64,000 nt of DNA, taken from assembly GCA_964023205.1 (NCBI GenBank), contig OZ026840.1, positions 30,916,199 through 30,980,198 on the forward strand, given 5' to 3'. The DNA is from Lutraria lutraria. Its lineage: Eukaryota; Mollusca; Bivalvia; Venerida; Mactridae. Positions 23,524 through 35,000 of this stretch are shown one piece after another. The notes under the pieces are model-generated. The model was not told the DNA's origin. It did not search any database and saw nothing but the letters and a program-made list of their open reading frames with translations. How positions within the stretch are numbered: the first letter of the stretch is position 1; each line of letters starts with the position of its first letter. Position numbers and translations under genes: made by a program.

Positions 23524-23905
23524 AAACAAGAGTGCCAAAATAACACAAAATACACACGTCAAAAGGTTTGGGATACTATGAGTGGCAAATTACATAATTA
23601 CATAAAGATAAGCAACATTTGTCAAACATGTCGATAATAATTAACATAATCACCAAGTTTGTTGAAGATCACTATTAGATAATGGGTCGAATTAGAGGGT
23701 GGCCACTGCATTTTTAGTCAGTTTTCAAAGTATCAAGGGACATACCTCAGAAGGGCCTGGGCCATTTGGCAGGTTATCAAACTTGACTGAGATCTCATGC
23801 CTATGAGTTGCACTAAGTTTGGTGAAGATCATTGATAACTGGTCGACTGGGTGTACAGTGCATTTCTAGTCAATTTTCAATGTATCAAGGGGCATAAGTG
23901 CCTGG
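23524..23905 (+). repeat. AACAAGAGTGCC-type dispersed repeat, copy 1
   Basis: Begins AAACAAGAGTGCCAAAATAA followed by ACACACGTCAAAAGG, with two internal copies of GCCTGG...TATCAA...TTGACTGAGATCTCATG / AAGTTTGGTGAAGATC. A second member lies at 58031-58205 (AAACAAGAGTGCCAGG, ACGCCCGTCAAAA). Organisation resembles the Helitron-like elements, but the 3' end is not defined. Confidence 0.5.
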
Positions 23906-24605
23906 TTAATCTCTATGAAAGACAAATCTATGATTTTGTGATCACAATCAGTTTTATGCTGTTTTTATTCCGATTTAACGAGTTTGGTAATTTGAAATTT
24001 TTGTTATGATTTAGACATGTTTTTATTTCATCGAGCTTGCAGATTAGGAAGAAAATGCTTTTTGTTAACAAAGAATAAAACATTAAGTCACACCAGGGCT
24101 AGAGAGTGCATTCTTAGTAAGCTAAAGTCTGTTGCCCCAAATTTAAACTTAGGTACTCAAATAATAAGAGCTAGCAGTGCTACAACAGCTGCTAAAACTA
24201 ACATGTATCAGAACATTGTATAAAACATCATGGTCTGTGGAAATCTTTCATAGCAAAATACTCTTACATTGATGATTGCTTGGAGAAGAAATTGGTTATC
24301 TCAAAACTGATAGTTAATTCATAATTACATACATATTATGTAATCATATAAGGTGGTATTGAATTTGAATAATCTTGATGCGCTCATTTTCAAAGTTCTG
24401 GTACGGTCACGTGAGCAACAAACAAATATTTGTTATTTGTACATAGCTGTACTGGTCAGAGTAGGAATATGTTTAATGTATTGTTATTGTTGCATGCTAT
24501 TAACACTGTGAATAACATACACATTATTGACCACAATGCCTTGTCTCAGGTCATACCAGTGATTCCATCCATGCTACAATTGATACAACAAAAATGTTCA
24601 TCTGT

Positions 24606-24774
24606 GTACAATGCAACCTCTACAACAGCCACCAATGGAGAAAGACAAGAATGGCTGTTGTCAGGAGGTGACTGTTGCTGAGAGAGTGAAAATAGTGTAA
24701 ATCTGGGTTGCTAGTATACTGGTTGTAACAAGAAGGTGGCTGTAGTTCAGAGGTGACCATGGAGGTTACACTGT
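24606..24774. mobile_element. Divergent family C-like inverted-repeat element
   Basis: TACAATGCAACCTCTACAAC at the left and CATGGAGGTTACACTGTA at the right are imperfect inverted ends. GGCTGTTGTCAGGAGGTGAC lies inside. Confidence 0.5.
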
Positions 24775-24902
24775 ATATATCCAGTCAGTGAGATACCATA
24801 CTGAGACCACCAAAAGGAAAAGGCCATACACTGTTGTACCATTAAAGCACTTTGACTTTGTGAATGTCAAACCCTTGACTAATTTCTGAAAATAAGTTTT
24901 AA

Positions 24903-25846
24903 TAAGGTTACTAAAATGCTCAATTAATGAGGTGTTTGGGAAACACTGATGCCCCCTAAAGGGCAAATGGTTAGTTGACCTTTGACCTATTGATAGACCT
25001 TATCAAAAGGGGTCATCTATCTATATTTAACCAACCTTCAAACCAAGTGAAGACCTACGAGGCCAAAACAATAGAATTGGCCGAACAAGGTTTGATTACC
25101 AACGAGCAAAAAAGACGGACATGAGCAAACCAGCAATATATACCCCCATTTCTTTGAAGTGGGGGCATAACTAGACTTTTAAAAAAGAACCCTACAATAA
25201 CAAAAATATGACAAAAATATGAATACGATTCATGTGAACTCATGACATTTTACCTAATAGAAATAACTGCTCGGATAAGAATAACGTTTTGTAAAAATAC
25301 TCGTAGAGAATAGATGTCAGAAAAATCAACTACCTAAGTTTTTTTTAAGTTATTTTATATATCTTAAGTTAAAATAAGGGTACTTAAACGCTCACTTAAT
25401 GAGGTGTTTGTGAAACACCAATGCCCCCTAAAGGGCAAATGGATAGTCGACCTTTGACCTATTGATAGACCTTATCAAAAGGGGTCATCTATCTATATTT
25501 GACCAACCTTCAAACCAAGTAAAGACCTGAGAGGCCAACACAGTCGAATTGGCTGAACAAGGTTTGATTACCAACAAGCAAAAAAGACGGACATGAGCAA
25601 ACCAGCAATATATACCCCCATTTCTTTGAAGTGGGGGCCTTAAACTAGACCTTTAAAAAAGAATCCTACAATAACAAAAATATGACAAAAATATGAATAC
25701 AATTCATGTGAACTCATGGCATTTTACCTAATAGAAATAACTGCTCGGATAAGAATAACGTTTTGTAAAAATACTCGTAGAGAATAAAGCTCAGAAAAAT
25801 CAACTACCTAAGTTTTTTTTAAGTTATTTTATATATCTTTAGACTT
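24903..25846 (+). repeat. Tandem duplication of a ~472-bp unit
   Basis: Two head-to-tail copies. GGTGTTTG with ACACTGATGCCCCCTAAAGG starts at 24931, and its counterpart at 25403, offset 472 bp. Similarity runs through CCAGCAATATATACCCCCAT to AAGTTATTTTATATATCTT in both. A few substitutions and small indels separate them, so the event is recent but not new. Confidence 0.85.
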
Positions 25847-26008
25847 ATAGACTGTATAGAGTTTAAACTGGCCTATATAGACTGTAGAGTTTAAACTGGC
25901 CTATAGACTGTAGAGTTTAAACTGGCCTATAGACTGTAGAGTTTAAACTGGCCTATAGACTGTAGAGTTTAAACTGGCCTATAGACTGTAGTTTAAACTG
26001 GCCTATAG
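25846..26008 (+). repeat. 26-bp minisatellite
   Basis: About six copies of a 26-bp unit containing GACTGTAGAGTTTAAACTGG followed by CCTATA, immediately after the second copy of the 472-bp duplication. Some units have small insertions or deletions. Confidence 0.85.
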
Positions 26009-26218
26009 ACTTGCGTAAATTATTGGACGAGCTGAAAACTATTTTTTGTAACAGTTGAACAGGTCAAGTGAAAGTTCTCAGGTTTTTCACTTCCGATGTG
26101 AACTGTTTCTGAAATATGTTAACACTGTATTCGTCTGCTATGCAGCAGCGAATACAATCAAAGTACTGGGAGTACTGTCAGAAGCGAAACAATACTCTTT
26201 GGGAGTAGCAAAATTATG

Positions 26219-26285
26219 TTGCCGATCAGAGGTTGTTGCTCTAAAGAGGTTAAATAAGGGAAGTTGTTGCTCAAGATAGGGCCAC
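26219..26285. repeat. Family C fragment
   Basis: AGAGGTTGTTGCTCTAAAGA and GGAAGTTGTTGCTCAAGAT are arranged as in the copy at 8235-8372. Ends are missing. Confidence 0.5.
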
Positions 26286-27340
26286 AACACTTCCTATAAA
26301 TTTTAACTTGATAACACCACCATCTCAATATCAAAAACATTTTTTTGAGCAATCTTAAAGGTAGTCTTTAATTTCGAGATTTTACAGAACTGTTAATGTT
26401 TTCAGCTAACTGATTAAAATGTTTTGCTAGCTCTATAGATCATAATATTATTTTAGCAACCACAAAATGTGCGACACTAAAATACTGGATTGCCCCTGGC
26501 TTGTCTAATCACCATTTCATGAAAATATACCTATTAAAATATCATCCGATCCAAATGAGCGAAAAACAGATCCATTACATGAGAATACAGTAATTAGCCT
26601 AGAAATAACGTGTTAACAATTTTCGCCCAAACAAAAAATACGAAAATAATATTTCACTGATATTTGTGTCACATGATGTAGACACATAAATTATCACACA
26701 CTTATTCAAAGTACATGTAATATGCAAGTCCAAGGGCGTATAAACAATTCAAAACAATAAATCAGTCAGGCCTTGCTTATAAAATGCTGGTTCGCAGTCA
26801 ATGCAATCAATTTGTTCAATATTTATACCCCCAAAATATTTTTTGTTGATTTTGACAAAAATAAAATTTTGGTCCTTATTTCTGCTTTTCAGTTTCACTA
26901 AAAGCATTAAATATTAATCCCCGAAAATGCCTATTCACTTTTAAAATTTTGGGTTGTGTAACAATAAAAACATCATTTTAGGACAGCCTTACCTTAAACA
27001 TCTGCATACTGTTAACAGAGCTTTTGAGTTATTGTTGCTATAATTTCAATTCCTCCGAATGTGACATAGAAAAAATATTTTCTTTGTCAGGAATTCAAAT
27101 GAGCAACTTTTTCATCCTTGAATGTTTTCTACATTGAACAACCACCGAAAATATGTGGCCACAAAAATGCACAGCATTTAGGCCAGTATTCTTTACTCTT
27201 TGTTTCTAAGGAGCCCGGTAATGATTTTGCCTTTTTCAAAATAAAAATGAAAGTTGATCAACTTATATAATCCTTTTTGAATATTTGACTGAAAAGTTGT
27301 TACTAATTGTTTTCATACTATGCTTAGGCCTAAAAATGAA
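26286..27340. other. AT-rich stretch, nothing recognised
   Basis: No splice-compatible frame, tRNA-like sequence or paired terminal repeats found. Confidence 0.35.
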
Positions 27341-27496
27341 TTGTTTATTTCTGGTCACATGCTCATTAGAAAAAGTGTAGATAAGTTTGAGGCTTTTTTG
27401 AGCTCTTGAAAGCATGTGGAAAAAGTGAGAAAATGGATGTACCATTACTCAGGCCAAAGGAGAAATAATTTGGGTAGGTTGGGTTACCAGAAACAA
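27341..27496. mobile_element. Short TIR element (family G), copy 3
   Basis: TTGTTTATTTCTGGTCACAT at the left and GGTTACCAGAAACAA at the right are inverted ends. GAAAGCATGTGGAAAAAGTG and GAAAATGGATGTACC lie inside, shared with 3491-3666. Confidence 0.65.
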
Positions 27497-28091
27497 ATAT
27501 TTATTCCTGCCTTACAATCTAAAAGGAGACGGGAGTTAAACCCAACAAAAAAAAATGAATTTCCCATGTGTCCATGGTTGCATAAATGTATCATTTGTTA
27601 ACATTTGGAAGATTTGTCTACTTTACCATCAAATTACAATCTGTATAATCTTACAATGTGCATGTTTTTCCTTTTTATATCTATCACCTAATATACCTAT
27701 AGGTCTGACCAACTAGTTAGGAAAAATCAGGCCTTCATTAAATTCTGTCAATCACTTGCGCAATAAATTTGGGTGCAGTTGTACTTAAGGTCTAATTATA
27801 TCATACTAACATTTTTTATAAGAACTTAATGTAAATTCTCGAAATTTGATATACATGTAATTACATAAGCTAATACTATTAACCTTCTGACTATAAAAAC
27901 AAAGACTCACAAGCACACTTTCATATGTAAAATTAAATAAAAAATGTAAACAATTAATAAGCCTAATTCATCACATATTGTTTACAAATATTGTTTACAT
28001 TCAAGTTGTTGTTTATATGTTATTTTTTCGGTAGCCCATTACATTGTTAATGAGGCAATTGAAGCGAGGAGATCAGAGAATGTTGTTCATT

Positions 28092-28291
28092 NNNNNNNNN
28101 NNNNNNNNNNNNNNNNNNNNNNNNNNNNNNNNNNNNNNNNNNNNNNNNNNNNNNNNNNNNNNNNNNNNNNNNNNNNNNNNNNNNNNNNNNNNNNNNNNNN
28201 NNNNNNNNNNNNNNNNNNNNNNNNNNNNNNNNNNNNNNNNNNNNNNNNNNNNNNNNNNNNNNNNNNNNNNNNNNNNNNNNNNNNNNNNNNN
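28092..28291. other. Assembly gap (200 N)
   Basis: Exactly 200 undetermined bases, a size often used as a placeholder, so the true length is unknown. Any frame crossing it is meaningless. Confidence 0.99.
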
Positions 28292-28747
28292 TTTCTGGGT
28301 AAAAAAGAGCGACGTCTAAATGCTCTAGTTTGACCTACACCTGTTAATCTTACTTGTTAATGTACCAAAGGGTCCTTCTACTTTAATTTGTTATATTACA
28401 TACTGTACTCTCAACGTTGTACAAGGTCAGAAAAAAATTTCATGAAATCATTACTCAAACAAAATCTAGGACTATAATTGTGTAACATTAATTAGCTAGT
28501 TTTTTCAGCAGTACTCCATATAAAAGGTTACATAAATCACCCAAAACATATTTAATCAAATAATTCATAACTATCCTAAGGCGGTCATGACTTGCAGTTT
28601 GACATAATGCTTGGTGATGCTGGTTTACTAGTATTGCGAAATTGTGACTAAGAATATCCCAACTGGTAGTCAGAGTTGGATGATAACTTGTGTGGGAATG
28701 GGTTCAATTCCCATCAATATCTGCCTCAAATGAATTCTGGGATATAT

Positions 28748-28904
28748 AACGTAATCACTCATGTATAGGTCGCACCTGTGTATAAGATGCAGGTAAAAAA
28801 CAACAACAAAAAAAACAGCGGAAATCCTGGGGAAAAAATGTAAAAAATGTGCGTCTTATACACACGTGATTGTGGTGCGTCTTAAACACAAGTGATTACA
28901 GTAT
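28748..28904. mobile_element. Short TIR element (family J)
   Basis: Left CGTAATCACTCATGTATAGG followed by TCGCACC; right GGTGCGTCTTAAACACAAGT followed by GATTACAGTA. The right end reverse-complements to TACTGTAATCACTTGTG, giving about 30-bp imperfect inverted repeats. GTGCGTCTTA also occurs twice in direct orientation in the right half. Confidence 0.7.
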
Positions 28905-30952
28905 ATACATAGCACACATTGTTAGTCTGTCATGACTTTGGTGATCTGACTATTACGGGGGAATCGGTACTTCCAAGAATCTAGTTTTATAAGATGGTTA
29001 TTTAAAAATACAACTCAGTGTATGTACTATCAACTTTTTTTTTCATATTATGTCTTCCAAATTTTTTTTGAGGCCCCAATCAACTTTTACCCTTCAAATA
29101 CAAAGAAAGGATGTTTTTGATTGTTCATATGGTAAAGGTTTCAGAAAAAAAAAAAAAAAATTTTTTGTCCCATACCTTTATTTAAAGGCATGAAAAATTT
29201 ACAAACAGGTTGACACAAAAAAAACATGTAGTATTATTTAAAATAATCATGTCTCAATTTGTCATTCCAGACAGTAAGGAAAAAAAACAGCACAAATTTA
29301 TATAATTAATACAATACATACGTGCAAGAAATGTACAAAATACAAGTATTGCAATGGTTCAACAACCTTATAAATATATACTGCACAATAAAAGAAACAA
29401 CCTTATAAATATACACTGCACAATAAAAGAAACAGTCTGGTTGATTTAAAAAAAATAAAAAAATTACTCAACCATAGGCCCGTTTCATACACATTTTCTA
29501 GCAGTTTTTAAATCTTAAATATCTCACTTCCATTGGTATGTGAATACGAAGTGTTTTGATCTGATTTTCTATGTTTTGATCAACTAAATCAAATGTCTTG
29601 TTCCATACACTTTTCTTAACAAAGATAGCATTGTAACTTTATAATCTTGCAACCCCTTGTTTGTAAAATTAATAACCTATAGATTGCACTACTAGGAGCA
29701 ATTTTCAGTTGTTAAAAGTAAATGTTTAAAATGTATACCATTTGCAAGTTTTGCGAGTATAAAAACTGCTGTCTTATCTGACAATATGTCTATGAAAGGA
29801 GCCTGATCTGTTTATATGTCTATTATATTGGCAATAGATTAAAGGTATAAAACTATTTATAAATGTAAATGTGCAGTTAAAATAAATCAATGATGAATTA
29901 TTTCGTCTCAGTAGCATTTGAAAATCAGTATTTTGAGTGTCAACTTAATATTGATAATCAGTATTTATGATAATGGCACAGTCAACTGGTTCTCCATTAT
30001 TTATCAACACAAAAAAATTGTATCTGAAATTTTTTTTTAAATGTCAACCCAGAAGTTTAAATAATGTGAAAAATTGACAAAAAAAAACATAAATTCTAAA
30101 TTAGCGTGTTTCTTTTGTGGTTCAGTGTAGGTTTTAAATTATGACTAGATGAATATTCATCACAGTGTAACAGAAAGTTTTTCTTGATAAATAAAATGAA
30201 TGATACATGTAGTTATTTAAAATATTCACAGTCCGCATGACAAATCTTTTTTTGTATTTATCAATTTAACCAGCCCTTCAGATTACACTGATAGTAAAGC
30301 ATTGTACCTGGAATAAATTTTCTACAGTATAAGTATAATATGAAAAAAATACTTACTACAGATTTTCAATTTCATGTGAAATATAGCTCCAAACTAAACT
30401 AAAATTTTTTTTTGAGTCCTGCATTTAAAAAAAAAATAGACTGAAATACCTACAGTATATTTTTGGGGAGATTTTGGTAGAAAAATAAATTCTTTTTTTT
30501 GCCTTATAGCCCACCTGATATTTTGTAGCCCGATTTTTGTTAGCCGAACCCATTTTTTTCAGAAAATTTGTTTTTCATGCAGACTGTTCACAGATCAAAA
30601 ACCAACAGAAAAGTGTAAATTAGTAAATAGAACAACAAACATAATATATACAGATAAAATAAATAATGGCACCAAATTAGTGTATACATTCATTAGATAA
30701 TTAAAATCTGTTAAATACATTTGGCATTTTGTGGGTCACTGCACCAGAAAATGAAAATTAGGTCTGGGAAAGAATCATAAAGATAAATATAAGTACATGA
30801 CATTATATTAAAATAACAGTTTATTCAAGCCACAGTTACATCTTTAAAATGGATTCACTCTTTCAAAACACAAAGATTTCTTTTTGACATGCCAACAGGT
30901 GACTGTGACATGCCATACTATCATTACAAACAGAACCATAACTAATTTACAT

Positions 30953-31132
30953 TACAATCAAACCTGTGTTAGTGGCCACCTCCAAATAAAGCCCAACCTG
31001 TGAATAAAGCTCAATATTTTAAAAACCATAATTTATTATTTAGAAAAAAATGACCTCTGGATAAAAGCCATCTGTCAATAAAAGCCATATTTTGTTTTTT
31101 ACCAAGGGTGGCCTTTGTTCACAGGTTTGATT
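30953..31132. mobile_element. Short TIR element (family B), copy 4
   Basis: TACAATCAAACCTGTGTTAG at the left, TTCACAGGTTTGATT at the right, with GGCCACCTCCAAATAAAG and GGTGGCCTTTG as inner inverted parts. Confidence 0.75.
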
Positions 31133-31544
31133 TAAATTTGAATTATTTATGTTAAATTGATATTTCAGTTACATTATGAATGACCTCCAAAACATTAACT
31201 TATTTAAACTACAATTCTATTTAGTCTTGTTGAATTCACTGTATTAAAGTCTATGGTTATAATTCAGAGTTTTGAGTCCATTCTCAAATCCTGAGGATCT
31301 GATTGGTTGTTCTAGATCACAGTCTAAAACTGACCAATGGCTAGACTGCTTTAGTATTATAACCATTCAAAACCACACAAAGAATTCGAGCACATCTTTA
31401 CAGTATATTTAGCACTTTTCACATATCAATTCCTATGAATAAATATTTAACTACATTTTTTCTGTAAGGTTAACATTGCACCAAAATTCAGACTGTTTAT
31501 ATGGCAACTTTTCGAGCTTAATGATGGAAGAACCCATTCTACCT

Positions 31545-31650
31545 GGTTAGAACCACTAACCTCCCATAAGAAAACTGAAAACTTTCCTCACATGTGAATT
31601 TTTTGTAGTCCCAAGTGGGTTTCGAACACAGGAACCTGTATAATCACCTA
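31545..31650 (-). repeat. SINE-like fragment (type 3), minus strand
   Basis: The minus strand reads TGTTCGAAACCCACTTGGGA, then TTCACATGTGAGGAAAG, sharing box B-like sequence and tail with 2133-2285 and 52985-53150. Confidence 0.45.
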
Positions 31651-31743
31651 CAGATATAAATTCTATGAAAATATCATGGTAAGAATGACACCAACTGGAA
31701 GTCTGCTACAGTAGAATGGAATGATAGGCACAGTCTGAATAAT

Positions 31744-32083
31744 ACAGTAAAACCTCATTTAGCAACCACTCATTTTCTACTTTATTTTCTTTCTTTAGTA
31801 TTTCCTCTTAAACTGAATAATAATACAACCATAAAATAACAAGCACACAGGGAAAAAGGGTGAAGTCACTGGCGTGTATCAGTCCTTTACACTGGGCATG
31901 ATAAACAACCAGGAAGAACTATCACAAAATGTCCGGTTCTCCTGTATCTTCTCTCCCCTCTCTCTGGGGTGGCTCTGAAATGTCCACAGCAGTCAAATGG
32001 TCAATCAAACATTATCAAAATTAAAATTACAACCATTCTTTTTTAATCCCAAAGGTGGTCTTTTTATCGAAGTTTTACTGTAT
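31744..32083. mobile_element. Possible 340-bp TIR element
   Basis: TACAGTAAAACCTCATTTAG at the left and TCGAAGTTTTACTGTA at the right are inverted ends of about 14 bp, with CAACCACTC and AAAGGTGGTC inside. It ends 8 bp beyond (3' of) the copper transporter stop codon, so it may supply the start of the 3' UTR. Confidence 0.5.
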
Positions 32084-32090
32084 AGTGCTA

Positions 32091-35000
32091 TCACGTACTA
32101 GGTCTATGTATTGATATTTCACTGTTTGTAACTGTCCCAGACACAGTTAAACCCGCCTGACTGTCATATCTGTCATAAACGCTAATTTTTAACGCGTTAA
32201 ATTTAGCTCTGTTGTTTAAATTCACGGCTCCAAATATAAAATAACCAACACCAGAACCTGAAATATAAAACATAAAACAACCATTGATTGAATCACAATC
32301 AAACATGGGTTAAAGGTCATCAATGGATTAAGGTCACCATGTTGACAATGACCTTTCTGCAGCATATAATTATTAATATGATAATCCAAATAGTCCTCTG
32401 AATAATTTTTAACAATGGTGACCTTGACCCCAGAACCGCCAAATACAACAGTTTACTGGTGTTTATATAAACTAATTATTTTAAAGCACATAGCCAAACT
32501 ATAAAGAGACAGTTTAATACAATTACCATTAGCCACTAGTCTGAATACACAATTAGGTGAAAGTTCACTAAATCCAATAGAAATTCACTAACCCTGAGCT
32601 TTGGACTAGTGGGTTTAATACAAGCATGTGTTGCATGACACCAAGCGTCTCTATGACAACTTTATTCCAAATTTGGCAGCAATAGAAGTTGGATGTAAAT
32701 GACAGAAATTATGTTTAATATGGCAAAAAACTCCAACAAAATCAAAACAACTTACCAACAATCACAGAAATAAATATATACGCATCATACGACATTATAG
32801 CCAGCATGAGAATATATCCCAGGAATAAATCTATCGTATGTAATAAATATCCACTGAGATGGAACTTGATCCTGTAATAAACAACAAACACAGATTTGAA
32901 TAAGAGTAAACCATGAAAAAACAGGAAATAGTTCACTGAAGAAATAGTAAATAGTAGTCTGGTTCCCATATTTTAAATTAATTGGTTTCCATATTTTATC
33001 GGCCGAAGAGTTACGAGTAAAGCTGTGTTAAATACAGATTGAGAGCTGAATGTATGGAACTTTTAAAAAGACTTTCACATCTTCGAAAACATAAACAAGA
33101 TATGGTAGTAACTGAGAAATTGTACATTAAAATATGATTAAAATACATTTTGTATTTGCAAATGGCTTTGATTAGGAATCAGTCAAATACAAAATTAAAC
33201 TGGTACCAATTCTGAAATGCAAAGCAAATGGCATTGATTGGGAACCAGTCAAATACGAATATAGACTGGCTACCCATTCCAAAATGAAAAGCACATGACA
33301 TTAATAGGGGACCAGTCAAATACAAAACCATAAATGAAAAGCAAAAGTGCCAATATATATAAACTAGGATTAAAGAAACATGCAAATAAAAAGACAATAA
33401 AATAAACAACCATATTAATACATATCATATATATATATAAAACTAATACCAGCTAAAATTTCATCAATGATTTTGTATCTGGACAGAAGTCTTTTTTGTG
33501 TCATACCATATACATGTACCATATACTTCATGCTTCAAACATGCATTAAAGCACTCATATAGCACTAATTCTACAGACCTTTAAAACTTGGTGCTCTGTT
33601 TTTAATGAAAACAAGAAATGTCTTTAAAAAGACAGTCGCGAAGTTTCTTTAATGTTATTAACACTGTTGAAACCAAAAGTATAATTTTTATGAAATTCCT
33701 AAATTGCCGTTATAGTACCTTGTGAACACAACTTATCACTAGCAGTCCAATTAGGTCACGCCTTAAAATGTAAGCGGTCAGCTAGATGAATTACGTATTT
33801 AGTCATATCTACTGTATTTTAATTAAAATAAACTTAAAATGTTTGTCAAGAACGGCATATAGCTTTATTTCCACCGCATAAGAATACATTAACACCTGAA
33901 GAACATAAAAATTAAAAGTTTCATTTATCAAAATACAAGCACTTCAATAGTAGCAGCCTTTGTGTCCCCTGATTATTGAGCAATTAAGGGTTACTTGTAG
34001 GATCCAGTTGACATTCAGCAATAGCGCCCCCTCATTAGTTATAACATTATAATACATTATAAGCATGGTTACATTGAGTGAGTAACTCACATAAATGTAT
34101 AGTGTGATTTTATTAACCTGTCAAAGCTGAATAATTACACGGTCGTCGAATGTGATTATTTTTAGCTTCGTACCCCAGTCGACAGTTTTCGTTTATAATA
34201 CCGTTTTTATTATACAGCATTATGTAGCGCATCGTTAAATCATGATTGTACATTTTACAACCGGTATAGCGAAAATAATCGAATCCTACCACAGCCAAAA
34301 ATACATGCAAGCAATGACCGTGAAATTACGCATCTCTGACAGTTTAATAAAAGCACACTATACAATACAAGTGATTTTTGTTTACGCTACTTGACATGCT
34401 TGTCAGTTATTCTTTAATCAAATGCTGTTTCTCAATTAATCTGATTTAAATCCACATTTTTATGGAATTCAAAATATCGGGCTAGCACATTTAAAGGATG
34501 GTGTATATAATACATGTATATAAAATTATGCAATAAATATAGGTGTCTTTGTTCCGTGTGACCATTTTAAATCTACATCATTATATGTCATCCCTTCAAC
34601 GTGCTAGTCCCTATGGAATTCAATATTATTCTTGTTTGAAAATGTGAGCTAGAATTGAATTGCATAAATATTCATAATATTATACAAAAAATTTAATGAG
34701 TGTTTGTTGAATCTGTCTAAAATGATATATTGTATGATGTATATTTCTTGTAAAAAATGTTGTCTTGACCATCTTGACTTCATAAGCATTTGTAAATGAT
34801 CAAAGGCATTTTACGCTGATAAAACCAATAAATTTCTATCGGACAATACCATTATTACCAAACACGTGTCCGTGACATGTCTGATAAAATGCAGTTTTGC
34901 ATGATGTATTTACTATTAAAACATACATTAAGACAGTATAATCCGTGTTTAATGACAATTTCGTGTCTCTATACGCTGTTAAACAAATGCTATATCTGGA

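Larger units (their letters stand above)
29140..32090 (-). other. Probable 3' UTR or flank of the copper transporter gene
   Basis: The minus strand has an AAATAAAGG hexamer context (+ strand CCTTTATTT near 29177) followed by an A/T homopolymer junction at 29144-29166, a plausible distal 3' end. No coding exon is seen. A family B element (30953-31132) and other repeats lie within. How much is transcribed cannot be told from sequence alone. A 38-bp tandem duplication lies at about 29360-29435. Confidence 0.35.

Noticed and set aside
24017..24223. 68-codon plus-strand frame
   Set aside because: No recognisable family, no splice support, ordinary AT-rich surroundings.
28044..28319. 91-codon frame across the N gap
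   Set aside because: Most of it is undetermined bases; it is not evidence of a gene.
28663..28735. tRNA-like sequence with GGGTTCAATTCCCA
   Set aside because: The box B match is good, but box A is poorly placed and no arms fold; too weak to list as a feature.
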